From positions 1 to 64,000 of the forward strand of contig CAVIJD010000002.1 in the NCBI GenBank assembly GCA_963643165.1: DNA of 64,000 nt, given 5' to 3'. How positions within the stretch are numbered: position 1 is the stretch's first letter; the number at the start of each line of letters is the position of its first letter. Position numbers and translations under genes: made by a program. This DNA is from F23-D06 sp963643165. GTDB lineage: Bacteria > Bacteroidota > Bacteroidia > Bacteroidales > WCHB1-69. Below, in pieces: positions 8,255 to 16,937 of this stretch. The notes beneath the pieces were generated by a model. The model ran no database searches. It worked only from the letters and a program-made list of their open reading frames with translations, and was not told where the DNA came from.

Positions 8255-9793
8255 ATGAAGAGAGCAATTATCAGCGTCAGCGACAAGACGGGGCTTGTGC
8301 CTTTTGTGGCAGGACTTATTGAACAAGGATATGAAATCGTTTCTACCGGCGGTACCAAAAAGATGCTGGAAGAGGCAGGCTTGAAGCCCATCGGCATAAG
8401 TGAGGTCACAGGTTTCCCCGAAATCATGGACGGTCGCGTGAAGACGCTGCATCCTAAGGTACACGGCGGCCTGCTCTCGGTACGCGACAATGCTGAACAT
8501 CGCCAGGAGATGGCTGAAAACGGCATTGCGCCCATCGACATGGTTGTCGTGAACTTGTACCCCTTTAAGCAGACGATAGAGAAACCCGGTGTTTCTTTTG
8601 AGGAGGCTATTGAGAACATCGACATCGGCGGTCCTTCGATGCTGCGCAGCGCCGCCAAAAACCACCGCTACGTCACGGCCGTGACGGACAGCGCAGACTA
8701 TGACACGGTGCTGGAGGAGATCAAAACGCACGGCGACACGACCTACGAGACCCGTCGCCGGCTTGCCGCCAAAGTGTTCCGCCATACCGCCGCCTACGAT
8801 ACCTACATCTCGACCTATCTTACGGAGCAGGCGGGCGAAAAAGACCCTGAAAGCCTGACTATGACCTTTACCCGCAAGCAGAGTCTCCGCTATGGCGAGA
8901 ACCCACACCAGCAGGCCACGTTCTATGCCGGCAAAAGACAAGGGTATTCTATCGCTTGGGCTAACCAATTGCATGGCAAGGAGTTGTCATACAACAATAT
9001 TCAGGATGCCGATGCCACTTTGCAACTTTTGCGTGAATTCAAGGAGCCTACGGTAGTGGCCGTCAAGCACAAGAACCCCTGCGGTGTCGGTGTCGGCGAA
9101 AATGCGCTGCAGGCTTGGCAACGTGCCTATGAAGCTGACCCCGTCTCGATTTTCGGCGGCATCGTGGCCTCCAACAGAGAGATTGACAAGGCGACGGCTG
9201 AGGCGATGAAGCCCGTGTTCCTCGAGATTATCCTCGCTCCGAGTTTTACGCAGGAAGCCTTGGACTGCCTCTCCACCAAGAAGAATATCCGGCTGATGAC
9301 CTTTGATGCCGATGCCGCTTCTTGTACCGATGACACGACCTTTGTGAGCGTGCGCGGCGGCATGCTGCGGCAGACCGTTGACAACAAGTCGCCCGAAGAT
9401 TATACCCTCAATGTGGTGACGGAGAAACAGCCTACAGAAAAAGAGTTGAAAGACCTGTTCCTCGCGATGAAGATCTGCAAGCATGTGCGTTCCAATGCCA
9501 TCACGGTGGCGGCCGACGGCAAGATTGCCGGCATCGGCGCCGGACAGATGAACCGCGTCGGCGCAGCCCATATCGCCCTCGAGGAGGCCAAAGGCAAAGG
9601 TGTCACGTCAGGGCTCTGCCTCGCTTCCGATGCTTTCTTCCCCTTTGACGATGTGGTGAAGATGGCTGCCGAATACGGCGTCACCGCAATCATCCAGCCT
9701 GGCGGCTCTGTCAGAGACGCTGACTCAATCAAGGCCTGCAACGACCTCGGCATCGCTATGGTCTTTACCGGCGTGCGCCATTTCAGACACTAA
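8255..9793 (+). CDS. purH: Bifunctional AICAR transformylase / IMP cyclohydrolase
   Basis: Catalyses the last two steps of IMP synthesis. 512 residues. The N-terminal MGS-like cyclohydrolase domain (about 1-195) shows SVSDKTGLVPF, STGGT, VTGFPEIMDGRVKTLHP and IDIGGPSMLRSAAKN. The C-terminal formyltransferase has SLRYGENPHQ, KHKNPCGVG and the closing QPGGSVRDADSI with GVRHFRH. It is full length with no missing motif. It may be co-transcribed with DUF975; ung follows after 24 bp. Confidence 0.98.
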   Translation: MKRAIISVSDKTGLVPFVAGLIEQGYEIVSTGGTKKMLEEAGLKPIGISEVTGFPEIMDGRVKTLHPKVHGGLLSVRDNAEHRQEMAENGIAPIDMVVVNLYPFKQTIEKPGVSFEEAIENIDIGGPSMLRSAAKNHRYVTAVTDSADYDTVLEEIKTHGDTTYETRRRLAAKVFRHTAAYDTYISTYLTEQAGEKDPESLTMTFTRKQSLRYGENPHQQATFYAGKRQGYSIAWANQLHGKELSYNNIQDADATLQLLREFKEPTVVAVKHKNPCGVGVGENALQAWQRAYEADPVSIFGGIVASNREIDKATAEAMKPVFLEIILAPSFTQEALDCLSTKKNIRLMTFDADAASCTDDTTFVSVRGGMLRQTVDNKSPEDYTLNVVTEKQPTEKELKDLFLAMKICKHVRSNAITVAADGKIAGIGAGQMNRVGAAHIALEEAKGKGVTSGLCLASDAFFPFDDVVKMAAEYGVTAIIQPGGSVRDADSIKACNDLGIAMVFTGVRHFRH

Positions 9794-9817
9794 AACCGCC
9801 CGCGACGGCATCCGGCT

Positions 9818-10492
9818 ATGGCTGTAAACCCTCAAATTGAAGAATCCTGGAAAAAGGTGCTTTGGGACCAGTTTCAAGCGCCCTATTTCTCGGAGTTGAA
9901 AACTTTCTTGACGGAAGAAAAGAGGCATTACCGCATCTTCCCGCCCGGGAACTGCATCTTCAACGCTTTCAATTCCACCCCTTTCGATGAGGTGAAGGTT
10001 GTCATCATAGGACAAGACCCCTACCACGAATTGGGGCAGGCGCACGGACTCTGCTTCTCGGTTCAGGACGGCGTGCCGTTCCCTAAGTCGCTGCAGAACA
10101 TCTTCAAAGAGCTTTCCGACGATACCGGCTTTGTCAAGCCCCGCAGCGGCAATCTCCAGAAATGGGCACAACAAGGCGTGTTGCTGCTCAATGCGACCCT
10201 TACCGTGAGGGAACATGCGGCCGGCTCCCATCAGGGCCATGGTTGGGAAACGTTCACGGACTGCGCCATACAACGGCTCTCACAACTGAAAACTGGCCTG
10301 GTGTTCCTGCTTTGGGGCAACTATGCCATCAACAAGCGCACCCTCATAGACCCGGAAAAGCATTACGTGCTTATCGCCGCACACCCCTCGCCGTTTTCGG
10401 CCTATCGGGGGTTCTTCGGTTGCCGGCATTTCTCCCAAACCAACGAATTGCTGAAAAGCATGGGCAAAACCCCTATCGATTGGCAATTGTGA
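9818..10492 (+). CDS. ung: Uracil-DNA glycosylase
   Basis: Family 1 UDG, which removes uracil from DNA to start base excision repair. 224 residues. The water-activating loop GQDPYH is at 65-70 (Asp67), and the DNA-intercalation loop HPSPFSAYRG starts at His189. The family block NLQKWAQQGVLLLN is also present. Start ATG 9818 is 24 bp after purH. Confidence 0.97.
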   Translation: MAVNPQIEESWKKVLWDQFQAPYFSELKTFLTEEKRHYRIFPPGNCIFNAFNSTPFDEVKVVIIGQDPYHELGQAHGLCFSVQDGVPFPKSLQNIFKELSDDTGFVKPRSGNLQKWAQQGVLLLNATLTVREHAAGSHQGHGWETFTDCAIQRLSQLKTGLVFLLWGNYAINKRTLIDPEKHYVLIAAHPSPFSAYRGFFGCRHFSQTNELLKSMGKTPIDWQL

Positions 10493-10563
10493 GCCCGTTT
10501 TGAGTTGTGCAGCAGTTTTTTCATCTTTTGACAGAAACAGAGAAAAGAAGAATACTCAATAAA

Positions 10564-12873
10564 ATGTATAACGGTTCTAAAACGAATAAGAAAAAGGTCA
10601 GAAACGGCAAACCTAAAGACAGCGGCGAAAGGTCGCGCTACATAAAGCCGTTCTGGATTGTGTATGCCTCGCTGGTCGGGGTTACGGCCCTCGTGTTCCT
10701 GTTCATCTCGCTGGGCTGGATGGGGTATATGCCCTCGTTCTCAGAATTGGAGAATCCCTCGTCGAACCTCGCTTCGGAGGTCATTGCCGAGGACGGCGAA
10801 CTGTTGGGCACCTATTACCGCGAGAACCGTTCCAACTGCAAGTACGAAGACCTGTCGCAGCCACTCAAGGACGCTTTAATCGCCACGGAGGACTCCCGCT
10901 TCTACAGACATTCGGGCGTAGATGTGAAGGCTCTGTTCCGCGTGGCGAGCGGCGTGCTCACGTTTCACCGCAAGGGCGGCGGCAGTACCATCACGCAGCA
11001 ATTGGCCAAAAACCTCTTTCCCCGCACTTCCGGCGACAGCAAAATAAAACTGGTGTTCACCAAACTCAAAGAGTGGGTGGTGGCTGCTAAATTGGAGAGA
11101 GCCTATTCTAAGGACGAAATCATTGCCATGTATTTCAACACCGTCGATTTTGGCAACCAGGCCGTCGGCATCAAGTCGGCGGCTCGTACCTATTTTGACA
11201 AAAGCCCCGACGAGATCAATACCGAAGAGGCCGCCCTGCTGGTGGGTATGCTGAAAGCCCCCTCAAAGTACAGCCCCCGCCGCCATTACCAGGCCGCGAT
11301 GAACCGCAGAAACACAGTGCTCGGACAGATGAAGAAATACGACTACCTCTCCCATGAGGATTTCGACTCTTTGAAAACACTGCCCATCGATATGTCCAAA
11401 TTCCGCTCTCAAGTGCATTATGCCGGCAAAGCGACCTATTTCAGGGAGTACTTGCGACTTGTGCTGAAGGAGTGGTGCGACAAGAACCCCAAGAAAGACG
11501 GGTCGCACTATGACCTCTACTGCGATGGCCTGAAGATTTACACGACTATTGACTCCCGGATGCAGCAACATGCCGAAGATGCCGTGAAGGAACATGTCTG
11601 TAATTACCTGCAGCCTATCTTCTTTGCACAGAGTAAGGGTGTCAAGAATGCACCTTTTGTCAATATCTCAGAAGAACAGACCAATACGATCATCTGGAAT
11701 GCCGTCAAACGGTCGGAAAGGTACGAGATTATGAAAGATGCCGGTCTGAGCGACGAGCAGGTCAAGGCGGCTTTCAGCAAGCCCGTGAAGATGAAGGTCT
11801 ATTCCTATTCGGGGATGCGCGACACGGTGATGTCTCCGTACGATTCTATACGCTATTACAAGTCGTTTCTGCAGTGCGGCTTGATGTGCATGGAGGTGAA
11901 CACGGGTCATGTGAAGGCATACGTGGGTGGTACGGACTATGAGCATTTCCAGTTTGACCACGTGAAACTCTCCAAACGGCAAGTCGGCTCCACGTTCAAG
12001 CCTTACGTCTATACGGTGGCTATGCAAAGCGGCGAGTTTGACCCTTGCACGATGGTCCCCAATGTGCCCGTCACCATAGAAGTGCCCGGCGGCACGTGGA
12101 CTCCCCGCAACTCCGGCGACTATAAAGAGGGCCAGATGATGCCCCTGCGCGAGGCACTGGCGCACTCCCTGAACCAGGTGTCCGCATACTTGATGAAGCG
12201 CTATGGCCCTGAAGCCGTCATCAACCTTGTGCGCAATATGGGTATGACCTCCGAGATTCCCTCCGTGCCGGCTATCTGCCTCGGCGCATGCGAACTTACC
12301 CTCTATGAGCAAGTGGGCGCCATCAACTGTTTCCCGAACCACGGCGTCTATGTGGAACCGATTTTCATAACCAAAATCTGCGACAGAGACGGCAATGTCA
12401 TCTATACCAAAGTGCCTAAAACCAACGAGGCTATCGACCAGATTACGGCATTCAAGACGGTACGGCTGATGCAGGGCGTTGTTGACTACGGCACCAGCGG
12501 GCGACTCAGAAGCCAGTATAAACTCGATTTCCCGGTGGGCGGCAAGACCGGCACTACCGACAACCAGTCTGACGGCTGGTTTGTGGGCTATACGCCGCTG
12601 CTGACTTGCGGTGTCTGGGTGGGCTGCGAGGACCGCGCCGCCCATTTCAGAAGCATGGCATACGGCCAGGGCGCACGCACCGCCATGCCTGTGTTCGGCC
12701 TGTTTATGCGTAAAGTGTATGACGATGAAGCGTTGCCCTATTATAATGTGGTCAGAGGCGACAACAAATACGCTAACAAAGGCTACGATTTCCAAATCCC
12801 AGAAGCCTACACGGGCGACCCGTCGGGCTGCAACGAGGTGAAAAAGGAAGAGTCAGAATTGAATTTCGACTAA
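10564..12873 (+). CDS. Class A penicillin-binding protein 1A
   Basis: A bifunctional peptidoglycan synthase, 769 residues. It has a basic cytoplasmic N-terminus and one transmembrane helix at about 29-51. The GT51 glycosyltransferase domain carries the catalytic Glu of IATEDSRFYRHSG (Glu109) and GGSTITQQLAKNL. The transpeptidase domain has STFK 476-479 (Ser476), SLN 535-537 and KTGT 661-664. The frame opens earlier with GTG 10507, but ATG 10564 puts a normal basic tail before the helix. The gene is convergent with the T9SS protein at 12900. Confidence 0.95.
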   Translation: MYNGSKTNKKKVRNGKPKDSGERSRYIKPFWIVYASLVGVTALVFLFISLGWMGYMPSFSELENPSSNLASEVIAEDGELLGTYYRENRSNCKYEDLSQPLKDALIATEDSRFYRHSGVDVKALFRVASGVLTFHRKGGGSTITQQLAKNLFPRTSGDSKIKLVFTKLKEWVVAAKLERAYSKDEIIAMYFNTVDFGNQAVGIKSAARTYFDKSPDEINTEEAALLVGMLKAPSKYSPRRHYQAAMNRRNTVLGQMKKYDYLSHEDFDSLKTLPIDMSKFRSQVHYAGKATYFREYLRLVLKEWCDKNPKKDGSHYDLYCDGLKIYTTIDSRMQQHAEDAVKEHVCNYLQPIFFAQSKGVKNAPFVNISEEQTNTIIWNAVKRSERYEIMKDAGLSDEQVKAAFSKPVKMKVYSYSGMRDTVMSPYDSIRYYKSFLQCGLMCMEVNTGHVKAYVGGTDYEHFQFDHVKLSKRQVGSTFKPYVYTVAMQSGEFDPCTMVPNVPVTIEVPGGTWTPRNSGDYKEGQMMPLREALAHSLNQVSAYLMKRYGPEAVINLVRNMGMTSEIPSVPAICLGACELTLYEQVGAINCFPNHGVYVEPIFITKICDRDGNVIYTKVPKTNEAIDQITAFKTVRLMQGVVDYGTSGRLRSQYKLDFPVGGKTGTTDNQSDGWFVGYTPLLTCGVWVGCEDRAAHFRSMAYGQGARTAMPVFGLFMRKVYDDEALPYYNVVRGDNKYANKGYDFQIPEAYTGDPSGCNEVKKEESELNFD

Positions 12874-12899
12874 ACGTTATTATTCAGACTTCAGGATTG

Positions 12900-14654
12900 T
12901 CAGTGTGCTTTTACGGCACGCATCGTAGTCTGTTTTGAGCCTTGACTTACCTTGACGATATAAAGGCCTGCCGGCCAGCCGTTTGTCGGGATGGTCAATG
13001 TTTCATAATCACCATCAAAGGCATATACGCGCTGTCCTAAGGTGTTGTAAATTTCGGCTTTCGTTATTCTGCCGTTTTGCCCTTGGATGGTGAAAGCGTT
13101 GCCCTGTATCGGGTTGGGGTAGAGCCGGACGCTTTCGTTGGCGTATTCCTCGACAGAAGACGGTGTCTCTATCCGGATGGTCCACTCGCGGGTGTCGTGG
13201 TGCGGCGTGGTAACGCTGTACCGGAGCGTCCTGAGGTTCTGTTTCAGGGCCGTGTAGTTTTCGTCTTCCAGCAGGGAGTCCGTTGCGCCGAACGGGAGGT
13301 TCAAGACTACCTTAAGGTCGCTCAAAGGAGTGGAGAACTGCGGCACGGTTATCGTAAAGGTTGAAGAGTCGGTCGTTGCAAGTATGCCGTCGTAATGTGT
13401 CTCCGCATTGGCTTCATCAAAGGCGTAGCACGACAGCACGACAGGGTCGATGGTCATAATCGGTTGGTAGAACACTTGGCCGAGGTTGGCGAAGTCTGTT
13501 TTGTGGAAAATGACGGCTTCGGCTGCGGTGTCGCTGTTTGTTCCCCAATAGTTGGAAACGGCATAGAAGTCGAGGCTGCTGTTGTTGTACAGGGCGTACG
13601 TCACCCCACCGTTGCCGTTGTCATAGATGACATTCTCGCCGGGGTCGTCCGCAGTGCCCATATCGATGGTGGGTGCGCCAATGACGGTGACGCCCCAAAG
13701 GTTGCCGTAGATGAGGTTGTGCCGGATGCGCGCCGTGCAGGTGTTGCTGTACCCCATGATGCTGATGCCGCTGCCGCCGTTGTTGGGACTAGGCTCAAGG
13801 TCGTTCTCGGCAAAAGTGTTGCCTATGATCTCTGCATGGATGTTGTATCCGATTTGGGTGTATCCGTAGCGGTTGTTAACGACGTTGTTGTCGCGCACTA
13901 TCATGTTGGTGGTGCCCGTCGTGGTGAGCATGTTGGAGAGGCCGATGCCGCCCGACTGGTAGCTGGCCACGCCCTCGATGTGGTTCCCGGCAATGACAAT
14001 CGTGTCGGCGGAGCCAGGCCCGAGGTTGATTTGGGCGCGGTTGGCGTTGCTCAACACGTTGTTGTAGAAACGGCTGTTCAGGATCTTCGGAGAGCCCATC
14101 AGGTTTACCGCCGAGCCGATGGCCGATGACTCGTTGTGGTGGAAATAGCAGTTCCGGATCGTGGGATTGCACGACAGATACTTGACGGCGATGTCTGTGA
14201 AGTTGCTGAACTCGCAATTGTCAAAAGCCAAGTCGCTGTTCGACAAGGTTAGGCATTTGCAGTGGTCGAACCATAGTCCCGACAATGTCTCCGTCTGCGT
14301 GCTGTCAAACAGGAATGTCACGTAGTTTTGCAGCGAGTCGGAGCGTGTGCCCGCAATCAGCAGCAGGCTGTCGCGTGTGGCGCAGACAATGACCCCTTTG
14401 ATGACTACGGAGGTGTTTCCGTCAAAGGTGATGTTGGTGACACTTTGGTCGAGCACCAACGTGTCGTTGCCGGAGAGGGTCAGGCTTTGGTGTACGGCGT
14501 AGCACCCGGCCTGTGTTGAGGTCACAAATCCTGACGGGTCAGCGAGCATGTCGGCGAAAGTGTATCTTTCGCCTGTCCCGGGGGTTACAATTTGAGCATG
14601 ACAGAAAATCATGCTCATGATAACAAAAAAGGAAGAAAGTAATGATTTTTTCAT
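12900..14654 (-). CDS. Secreted right-handed beta-helix protein with T9SS sorting domain
   Basis: A 584-residue exported protein. The signal peptide is at about 1-20 (ends CHA). The middle (about 80-390) is made of short repeats with N-H-I-E, N-x-F and G-I-x-x-S turns typical of parallel beta-helix (NosD/pectate-lyase-like) folds. The C-terminus (about 510-584) is a type IX secretion sorting domain: YPNPIQGNAF, EIYNTLGQRVY, GWPAGLYIVKV. No catalytic residues could be assigned. It ends convergently 26 bp from the PBP gene. The substrate, possibly a polysaccharide or a surface function, is unknown. Confidence 0.85.
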   Translation of the reverse strand: MKKSLLSSFFVIMSMIFCHAQIVTPGTGERYTFADMLADPSGFVTSTQAGCYAVHQSLTLSGNDTLVLDQSVTNITFDGNTSVVIKGVIVCATRDSLLLIAGTRSDSLQNYVTFLFDSTQTETLSGLWFDHCKCLTLSNSDLAFDNCEFSNFTDIAVKYLSCNPTIRNCYFHHNESSAIGSAVNLMGSPKILNSRFYNNVLSNANRAQINLGPGSADTIVIAGNHIEGVASYQSGGIGLSNMLTTTGTTNMIVRDNNVVNNRYGYTQIGYNIHAEIIGNTFAENDLEPSPNNGGSGISIMGYSNTCTARIRHNLIYGNLWGVTVIGAPTIDMGTADDPGENVIYDNGNGGVTYALYNNSSLDFYAVSNYWGTNSDTAAEAVIFHKTDFANLGQVFYQPIMTIDPVVLSCYAFDEANAETHYDGILATTDSSTFTITVPQFSTPLSDLKVVLNLPFGATDSLLEDENYTALKQNLRTLRYSVTTPHHDTREWTIRIETPSSVEEYANESVRLYPNPIQGNAFTIQGQNGRITKAEIYNTLGQRVYAFDGDYETLTIPTNGWPAGLYIVKVSQGSKQTTMRAVKAH

Positions 14655-14685
14655 AATTATAGTTTTAGTTTGGACAAAGAAAATC

Positions 14686-14725
14686 CCACCGTCACGGGAG
14701 AGTCTTGGCCCTCCCGTGGGTGGGT
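14686..14725 (-). terminator. Terminator after nhaD
   Basis: Read on the minus strand, CACGGGAG and CTCCCGTG pair around a short loop, extended by CCCACC / GGTGGG with a bulge, then a T-rich tract (ATTTTCTTT). It lies between the nhaD stop and the start of the beta-helix gene. Confidence 0.7.
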
Positions 14726-14735
14726 GTTTGTGGTA

Positions 14736-16085
14736 TTACAGGTAGAACAGGTAGTCGCAAAGCACATAGATGCCGGCACCGGCGAGGTAGCCAGCCAAAG
14801 CCAGCGGCGTAATGCGCTTGAGGTACCATATAAAGTCGATTTTCTCCATGCCCATGACGGCCACGCCGGCGGCAGAGCCGATGATGAGGATGCTGCCGCC
14901 CGTTCCGGCGCAGTAGGAGAGGAATGCCCAGAAGGTGTCGTCCATCGGGAAGTTATACATGCCCATAGCGCCAGCCACCAAAGGAACGTTGTCCACGATG
15001 GAGGAGAGGAATCCTATGACGATGTCGATGAGGTGATAGTTGCCGTTGAATGCGGTGTCCATGCTGCCGGCCAGCATGGAGAGGTGCCCGGCACTCTGAA
15101 GTCCGGCCACGGCCAGCAAGATGCCGAGGAAGAAGAGGATGCTCGACATGTCAATCTTGGCGAGGATGTCGGTGATGCGCAGATGGTATTTGTGTTCTGT
15201 GTCTTTGCGGTAGATGATTTCCGTAGTAATCCAGAGCACGGAAAGTCCCAGCATGATGCCCATGTAAGGTTTGAGATGGGTGAGCATTTTGAAGATGGGT
15301 ACGAAAATGAGCGCGCCGATGCCCATCCAGAAGATGAGGTTACGCTGCCACATCGGGATTTCAGGATGTTCGTCTTTGTTTTCCAAAGCCTGTCTTGGCG
15401 GGATCTCGCCTTTCTCGAAGAAAGAGACGATGATGAGCGGGATGACCATAGACACCACGCTTGGCAGGAAGCAGCGCGTGATGACAGCGCCCGTGGAGAT
15501 CTTTCCGGCAATCCAGAGCATGATGGTGGTCACGTCGCCGATAGGAGACCATGCACCGCCGGCGTTGGCCGCCAGGATGATCATGCCGCCGAAGAACCAA
15601 CGGTCTTTCTGGTCGGTGATTAACTTGCGCAGCAAGGCAATCATCACGATTGCGGTGGTGAGGTTGTCAAGCAGAGCTGACAGCAGAAAGGTAAGGAACG
15701 AGAGTGCCCACAGCAGTTTGACTTTGCTCTTGGTCTTGATGTGGTCGGTGATGATGTTGAATCCGCCGTGAGAGTCTATCAACTCCACTACGGTCATGGC
15801 ACCCATCAGGTAGAAGAGGATTTCGGCAATGTCGCCGAGGTGCTCGATGAGTTCGCTTTTGGTGATGAAGTCCACAAAAGTTCCTCCCTCGTGCGTGGCC
15901 AGATAGTTCTGGAAACCTTGCCCGAAGCCGGAGATGGTGAAGATGTCAGGGCCTGCCAGGATGTAGCAGAGCCATATCAGGACACCTAACAGCAACGCGA
16001 AAGCGGTTTTGTTCACTTTCAGCGGATGTTCGAGGGCGATGCAAGCATAGCCGACGACAAACAGGATAATCATTAAGTAAAACAT
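14736..16085 (-). CDS. nhaD: Sodium/proton antiporter NhaD
   Basis: A 449-residue inner-membrane antiporter of the NhaD type (ion transporter superfamily). About twelve hydrophobic segments span the whole length. Recognisable conserved stretches include DNLTTAIVMIALLRK, NAGGAWSPIGDVTTIMLW and GSAAGVAVMGME. It exports Na+ (or Li+) in exchange for protons. It lies 39 bp downstream of a beta-barrel gene on the same strand and ends with a terminator. Confidence 0.93.
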   Translation of the reverse strand: MFYLMIILFVVGYACIALEHPLKVNKTAFALLLGVLIWLCYILAGPDIFTISGFGQGFQNYLATHEGGTFVDFITKSELIEHLGDIAEILFYLMGAMTVVELIDSHGGFNIITDHIKTKSKVKLLWALSFLTFLLSALLDNLTTAIVMIALLRKLITDQKDRWFFGGMIILAANAGGAWSPIGDVTTIMLWIAGKISTGAVITRCFLPSVVSMVIPLIIVSFFEKGEIPPRQALENKDEHPEIPMWQRNLIFWMGIGALIFVPIFKMLTHLKPYMGIMLGLSVLWITTEIIYRKDTEHKYHLRITDILAKIDMSSILFFLGILLAVAGLQSAGHLSMLAGSMDTAFNGNYHLIDIVIGFLSSIVDNVPLVAGAMGMYNFPMDDTFWAFLSYCAGTGGSILIIGSAAGVAVMGMEKIDFIWYLKRITPLALAGYLAGAGIYVLCDYLFYL

Positions 16086-16124
16086 AGAAATAAATGTAAT
16101 TTAGGTTGAAAATATAATGTTCAG

Positions 16125-16841
16125 TTAGAAGATGCTCAGCGAGATGCCCACAGACATGGGATGGATTTTGGGGCCTTTGCCGGTGCTGAAGAGTGGCGTG
16201 AGTTGGAAACAGTAATAGACGTCCACGAATTTCCATCCGATTCTGGTGTAAACGTCCACATTGTATTTCATCTTGTTTTCCATTCTCAGGTTCTTGAACA
16301 TCACGGTGTCGGCAGCCGTTGACGGGTCTTGTCCTTTGTATTTTTGCGAGACGTTGCAGATAAGTCCGGCCCGCGCACCTACGGTGAACTTGAATCCGTT
16401 TTCGTGGCGGTAGCGGAACTCCAACGGGATGTTCACGTTCAGATAGTTCATCTTCACGGTGTTGAATTTCACTTGGCTCGGCAGCACGAGGTACTGCATG
16501 ATTTCTTTGTCCTCGTCGTACTGCAGCAATGCGTTGCTGTATTGGGTGTAGTAGGAGATGCCAAGGCCGAGGCCGAATGCAACGGGTTTGTTTTTGGTGT
16601 TGAAGTCCCAGATGGCGGACACGTTGAAGCCGGGGTCGAACTTGGCGTGGTTCACCTCCGAGGGCATGCCCATCCAGAAAGTATGGTAGATGTCCATAAT
16701 CAAGCGGTCACGGAAGATGACTGGCTTTGGTTCGTTTTTGTCTTGCAGCGTGGAGCTGGGGAGGCTGCTTTCTGTCTGACTATAGGTTATCTGTATGAGT
16801 GACAGGCACAAGATAACCAACGGAATGATTCTTTTGGTCAT
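16125..16841 (-). CDS. Outer-membrane beta-barrel protein (PorT-like fold)
   Basis: A 238-residue protein with a signal peptide at about 1-21 (ends TYSQ). Alternating hydrophobic beta-strands run from residue 40 to the end. It closes with MSVGISLSIF, with a terminal aromatic residue as in outer-membrane barrels. NYLNVNIPLEFRYR followed by FTVGARAG resembles the PorT/outer-membrane beta-barrel (OMP_b-brl_2) group. Its specific role is unknown. It has its own promoter and probably heads a two-gene unit with nhaD. Confidence 0.7.
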   Translation of the reverse strand: MTKRIIPLVILCLSLIQITYSQTESSLPSSTLQDKNEPKPVIFRDRLIMDIYHTFWMGMPSEVNHAKFDPGFNVSAIWDFNTKNKPVAFGLGLGISYYTQYSNALLQYDEDKEIMQYLVLPSQVKFNTVKMNYLNVNIPLEFRYRHENGFKFTVGARAGLICNVSQKYKGQDPSTAADTVMFKNLRMENKMKYNVDVYTRIGWKFVDVYYCFQLTPLFSTGKGPKIHPMSVGISLSIF

Positions 16842-16859
16842 ATATACTTTTTAAGGCGG

Positions 16860-16867
16860 CAAAGATA
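16860..16867 (-). promoter_or_regulatory. -7 box of beta-barrel/nhaD unit
   Basis: TATCTTTG on the minus strand, 19 bp before the start codon at 16841, immediately after the T-tract of the ppdK terminator. Confidence 0.65.
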
Positions 16868-16870
16868 ACA

Positions 16871-16910
16871 AAAAATAACAAAGGGGGCGAATTGAGATTC
16901 GTCCCCTTTG
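16871..16910 (-). terminator. ppdK terminator
   Basis: A 13-bp stem at 16880-16892 / 16897-16909 with a 4-nt loop and one G-T pair. Read on the minus strand it is followed by TTATTTTTTGTT. It lies 28 bp beyond the ppdK stop. Confidence 0.85.
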
Positions 16911-16937
16911 TTTCAGTGCCGGAAAGTGATTCCGGTG

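Noticed and set aside
10507..10563. GTG start of the PBP gene
   Set aside because: Adds residues with no family match; ATG 10564 gives the normal basic tail before the membrane helix.
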